A DNA stretch of 7,685 bases from an uncultured Chthonomonadaceae bacterium (lineage in GTDB: Bacteria; Armatimonadota; Fimbriimonadia; Fimbriimonadales; Fimbriimonadaceae). Shown piece by piece: positions 5,688-7,685 of this stretch. The notes under the pieces are model-generated. The model had not been told where the DNA came from, searched no databases, and worked only from the letters and a program-made list of their open reading frames with translations. The translations under genes and the position numbers were made by a program. The stretch is from contig CAMLDW010000067.1 of the NCBI GenBank assembly GCA_946479035.1, positions 1 through 7,685 of the forward strand, written 5' to 3'. Position 1 is the first letter of the stretch; every line of letters begins with the position of its first letter.

Positions 5688-7025
5688 ATGAAGGAAGAAA
5701 TTAGACGAATTATGCAGCTGGTCCAGAGCGGGAAGCTAAGCCCCGACGACGCAGCAGAACTGATCGAAGCCTTCGAGGATTCCGACAAGTCGGAAGACGT
5801 GGGAGGAGGCAACGAGAGCGAGACGGGAGCAGGACGCGCGCAAGCGCGTCCCTCCCAGGCGGCGGCGGGCGGCTCACGGGCTGACGCGCCGTTCGCCGGA
5901 AAGGCGGCAAAGCGCGAAGGCGCAGCCCAAAGCCAGACTGTTTCGGACGAACCCGACCGATCGGAGGGCTCGGAAGGCGCAGCGAAGGGGAGCGACCCGT
6001 TCCAGGGACTGATCAGCTCGATCGAAAAGATCGGGCGAGACGTCGCCAAGTCCGTCAACTGGTCGGAGGTCGCGGTGCAGATCCGTAGCAACGCAGAAAA
6101 GGCGCGCGACGCGGTCAAGAAGGCGACGGACGACGCGAAGCTGGGCAAGGGGCCGCTCGGCACGTTTTTCGGGACGCACGAGAGCAAGACGGTCGAGCTT
6201 CCGCTCGACGTGCCCAAGGGCAAGATTCTGAGGATCGAGGGCGAAGCGGGCGACGTGAAGGTGACCGGCGGCTCGGAGAGCGGGCACATGACCGCGACCG
6301 CGACCTTCCGCGCGCACAACCAGGACGAGGCGAAGGCGAAGGCCGAGCTTTACACGCCGGTGATCGAGGAGAGCGACCAGTTCGTGCTGATCCGGCAGCC
6401 GGAAGGGAGCGACTTTTCCGTGGACCTAGAGATCTACGTGCCAGAGGGCGTGCCGGTCGAGGTGCGGCTGCAGTCCGGCGAGGTGCGCGTGGTGGACACG
6501 AAGTCCGCGGCGCGGATCATCGGCCGTTCCGGCAACGTGAGCCTGAAGGGGCTGGACGGAGCGGTGGACGTCTCTTTGTACTCAGGCGACGTGCGGATCG
6601 AGGACACGAAGTCGGCGGTGATGACGGTGGAGACGAAGTCGGGCGACATCAAGCTGATCGGCACGCAGGGCGTAATGAACGTGCGGACCTCGAGCGGCGA
6701 CGTGCGCGTGGTCGGTGGGCGCGGCCGGACCTTGTCGATCGAGGCTGCTTCCGGGAACGTCTCGGTGGAGATGGCGGAGCCGGTGAAGGGCGCGATGAAC
6801 GTGCGGACGGTCTCGGGCGACGCGCGCGTGTACGTGCCGGACGGGAGCGACTGTTCGGTGATGCTCTCGACGCTGCGCGGGTCCGTCTCTTCGACTTTGG
6901 AGCTGCGGGACTTGAACCAGGAGTCGCTGACGATCACGGGCAAGCTCGGTGGCGGGAGCGGGTCGATCGACATTTCGGCGGTGAACGGGGACGTGCATCT
7001 GGGGCTGGTGGACAGCTCGAAGTAG
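5688..7025 (+). CDS. DUF4097-family beta-solenoid protein with SHOCT-like N-terminus (YvlB/LiaX-like)
   Basis: The 445-residue protein has three parts. Residues 1-28 (EIRRIMQLVQSGKLSPDDAA) form a SHOCT-like helical pair typical of YvlB/LiaX-type proteins. Residues about 29-107 are a low-complexity Gly/Ala/Ser/Glu-rich linker containing a DNA palindrome. From about 165 onward lies a DUF4097 beta-strand repeat domain: S-G-[DEN]-[VIA] turns start at residues 263, 281, 299, 318, 336, 355 and 376, a rung period of 18-19 (last 21), with further GS/GD turns near 397 and 433. No signal peptide or membrane segment is visible, so it starts in the cytoplasm. LiaX and related proteins act in envelope-stress and antimicrobial-peptide responses; a similar role here is inferred from family and from pairing with a DUF2089 regulator. 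ATG 5688 is kept because the N-terminal motif is conserved, although AGGA abuts the start codon and gives an unusually short ribosome-site spacing. Confidence 0.88.
   Translation: MKEEIRRIMQLVQSGKLSPDDAAELIEAFEDSDKSEDVGGGNESETGAGRAQARPSQAAAGGSRADAPFAGKAAKREGAAQSQTVSDEPDRSEGSEGAAKGSDPFQGLISSIEKIGRDVAKSVNWSEVAVQIRSNAEKARDAVKKATDDAKLGKGPLGTFFGTHESKTVELPLDVPKGKILRIEGEAGDVKVTGGSESGHMTATATFRAHNQDEAKAKAELYTPVIEESDQFVLIRQPEGSDFSVDLEIYVPEGVPVEVRLQSGEVRVVDTKSAARIIGRSGNVSLKGLDGAVDVSLYSGDVRIEDTKSAVMTVETKSGDIKLIGTQGVMNVRTSSGDVRVVGGRGRTLSIEAASGNVSVEMAEPVKGAMNVRTVSGDARVYVPDGSDCSVMLSTLRGSVSSTLELRDLNQESLTITGKLGGGSGSIDISAVNGDVHLGLVDSSK
5825..5856. repeat. Palindromic element embedded in the DUF4097 linker coding sequence
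   Basis: GGACGCGC (5832-5839) and GCGCGTCC (5844-5851) form a perfect 8-bp stem with a GCAA loop. GGGAG (5825-5829) and CTCCC (5852-5856) extend it by five more pairs across a two-base CA bulge. The element lies in frame within the low-complexity linker (residues 46-57, TGAGRAQARPSQ), where insertion would be harmless. It looks like a REP/mobile-palindrome type repeat rather than a codon-driven accident, but no second copy is present in the window. Confidence 0.5.
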
Positions 7026-7026
7026 G

Positions 7027-7154
7027 GTCAAGCGTCGAGCGTCAAGCGTCAAGCGTCGAGCGTCAAGCGTCGAGCGTCGAGCGTCGAGCGTCGAGCGTCG
7101 AGCGTCGAGGTTGTTGGGTGTCGGGTGTCGGGCGTCGGGCGTCGGGCGTCGAGC
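7027..7154. repeat. Heptameric tandem repeat array GTC(A/G)(A/G)GC, 18 units
   Basis: Starting two bases after the DUF4097 stop codon, 12 contiguous 7-bp units run to 7110: GTCAAGC (7027, 7041, 7048, 7062), GTCGAGC (7034, 7055, 7069-7103), and a final GTCGAGG. Two bases (TT) shift the phase, then six more units follow to 7154: GTTGGGT, GTCGGGT, three GTCGGGC, and GTCGAGC. Variants are clustered, which suggests growth by slippage or unequal exchange of local units. The function is unknown. Possibilities are a slippage minisatellite, a binding-site array, or an mRNA 3' end element. Confidence 0.9.
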
Positions 7155-7228
7155 GACGACTCCCCCCTCCCATCCGACCCCCTCGGCAGAACGGCCCAGG
7201 CGCGGGCGGAGTCAAACGGTAGTAGGGG

Positions 7229-7234
7229 AAGGAG
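7229..7234 (+). promoter_or_regulatory. Strong Shine-Dalgarno site of the YtxH-like gene
   Basis: AAGGAG lies seven bases before ATG 7242, a near-ideal match and spacing. It fixes the start of the small membrane protein and is the best ribosome site in the window. Confidence 0.85.
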
Positions 7235-7241
7235 CCAATAA

Positions 7242-7529
7242 ATGTCAAACAATATTGAGAACCAAGAAGAAAGGCACCAGATGAGCCCGGCGGTCCTGTT
7301 CCTGATGGGGCTGGGGATCGGCGTCGTGGGCACGGTGATCGTCATCGCCGCGAACGAAGAGAAGTTCAGCCGCACGGTGCGCCAGACCAAACAGCGAGCC
7401 GCCGAGATGGGCGAGCAGGTCAAAAGCCGCTACGAAGAGACGCTCAACAACACGCGCCACCGCGCCGCGGACGTCGCCGAAAAGGTCGAGCACGGCGCAC
7501 ACAGGTTGAAGGACAAGCTGAACGAGTAG
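7242..7529 (+). CDS. YtxH-like small membrane protein with long amphipathic helix
   Basis: This 95-residue protein begins with a short polar N-terminus, then one membrane helix at about 16-37 (PAVLFLMGLGIGVVGTVIVI) with a glycine-rich GLGIGVVG face. It is followed by a highly charged helix rich in Ala, Glu, Lys and Arg (about 41-95) with no proline, resembling the tails of YtxH/apolipoprotein-like proteins. Topology is probably N-terminus in the membrane and helical tail in the cytoplasm or along the membrane surface. YtxH-type proteins are general-stress or envelope-associated proteins of unknown biochemistry. The strong ribosome site at 7229-7234 supports the start. It has its own 216-base leader and may be transcribed apart from the DUF4097 gene, although the shared orientation and envelope theme are suggestive. 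No clear terminator follows. Confidence 0.85.
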   Translation: MSNNIENQEERHQMSPAVLFLMGLGIGVVGTVIVIAANEEKFSRTVRQTKQRAAEMGEQVKSRYEETLNNTRHRAADVAEKVEHGAHRLKDKLNE

Positions 7530-7596
7530 GCGCTGGCGCTGGGAAGCCGGCACGAGCACGTGGGGAAGCTCGGACGCCTGCTCCCTGGACTCTTTT

Positions 7597-7685
7597 TTAA
7601 CTTGGCTGGGGCCTCTCCGGGATCTCCTGGGGCGGGTCCAGGCGTCCCTGGCGCCGCCCCGGTCGGCCTGGGACCGTTCCAGTCG
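7597..7685 (-). CDS. Possible C-terminal end of a proline-rich protein (partial, runs off window)
   Basis: On the minus strand a frame is open from the window edge to a TAA at 7599-7597. It encodes 28 residues, TGTVPGRPGRRQGRLDPPQE then IPERPQPS, a proline/arginine-rich tail. It would converge on the YtxH-like gene. Support is only an open frame of 28 codons in GC-rich DNA. The plus strand is also open here, in phase with the YtxH-like frame after its stop, so this may be chance. Confidence 0.2.
   Translation of the reverse strand, partial: TGTVPGRPGRRQGRLDPPQEIPERPQPS

Larger units (their letters stand above)
7026..7241. other. Non-coding spacer between the DUF4097 and YtxH-like genes
   Basis: This 216-base spacer contains no supported gene. 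Its first 60% is the heptamer array. The remainder (7155-7226) is a C- and G-rich segment with distant complementary hexamers GACTCC (7158-7163) and GGAGTC (7208-7213), followed by the ribosome site of the next gene. Long minus-strand open frames through the array exist only because a 7-bp unit lacking stop codons stays open. Confidence 0.6.

Noticed and set aside
5549..6319. Minus-strand 256-residue open frame across the DUF2089/DUF4097 genes
   Set aside because: It is a shadow of two well-supported plus-strand genes and has a low-complexity Ser/Ala/Pro composition.
7027..7154. CRISPR array
   Set aside because: The unit is only 7 bp and contiguous, with no spacers and no cas genes.
7049..7423. 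Minus-strand open frames through the heptamer array (repeating LDARR-type peptide)
   Set aside because: A stop-free 7-bp repeat stays open automatically; the peptide is an artefact of the repeat.
7568..7598. Intrinsic terminator for the YtxH-like gene ending in T6 (7593-7598)
   Set aside because: The T tract is real, but the only upstream stem (GGGAAGC with GCTCCC) has a bulge, a 10-base loop and seven unpaired bases before the T run.

Overview
The window looks like a piece of a high-GC bacterial chromosome interrupted by a lower-GC insert. Hand counts give about 66% GC at 1-180 and 43/60 inside the etherase gene at 3961-4020. Inside the insert they give 28/60 at 361-420 and 23/60 at 2881-2940. 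The lineage cannot be fixed from the sequence. The DUF2089-type regulator next to a DUF4097 protein, a YtxH-like protein, heptameric intergenic repeats and GC-rich palindromes would fit Armatimonadota/Fimbriimonadia, Chloroflexota or Deinococcota; this is a tentative guess.

Layout. 1-185 (+) is the end of an HNH-family endonuclease gene with host-like composition. 296-3172 (+) is a two-gene, lower-GC cassette: a 731-residue Z1-domain ATPase/helicase-like protein, followed six bases later by a 224-residue protein with a DUF4145/HEPN-like C-terminus. Z1 proteins are known from predicted restriction and defence systems, so the pair is a candidate defence module. 3173-3391 is non-coding. It holds a diverged second copy of the 3' end of the neighbouring murQ gene and a GC-rich hairpin that probably terminates murQ.

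5088-3392 (-) is a cell-wall-recycling operon. A BadF-type sugar kinase overlaps murQ by four bases (ATGA). The kinase would phosphorylate N-acetylmuramic acid or N-acetylglucosamine, and MurQ would convert MurNAc-6-phosphate to GlcNAc-6-phosphate and D-lactate. A short AT-rich divergent spacer separates this operon from the rightward genes.

5185-7025 (+) is a two-gene operon: a DUF2089-type regulator with a helix-turn-helix, then a DUF4097 beta-solenoid protein. Both carry the same short SHOCT-like helical motif, one at its C-terminus and the other at its N-terminus. This arrangement suggests an envelope-stress or surface-sensing unit. The stop of the DUF4097 gene is followed within two bases by 18 copies of a 7-bp repeat (7027-7154). 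A small YtxH-like single-pass membrane protein (7242-7529) comes next. The last 156 bases contain no firmly supported gene; a proline-rich C-terminal tail on the minus strand is possible.

The most interesting parts are the Z1 + HEPN-like cassette, the duplicated and diverged murQ end beside it, and the palindrome embedded in the linker of the DUF4097 gene.
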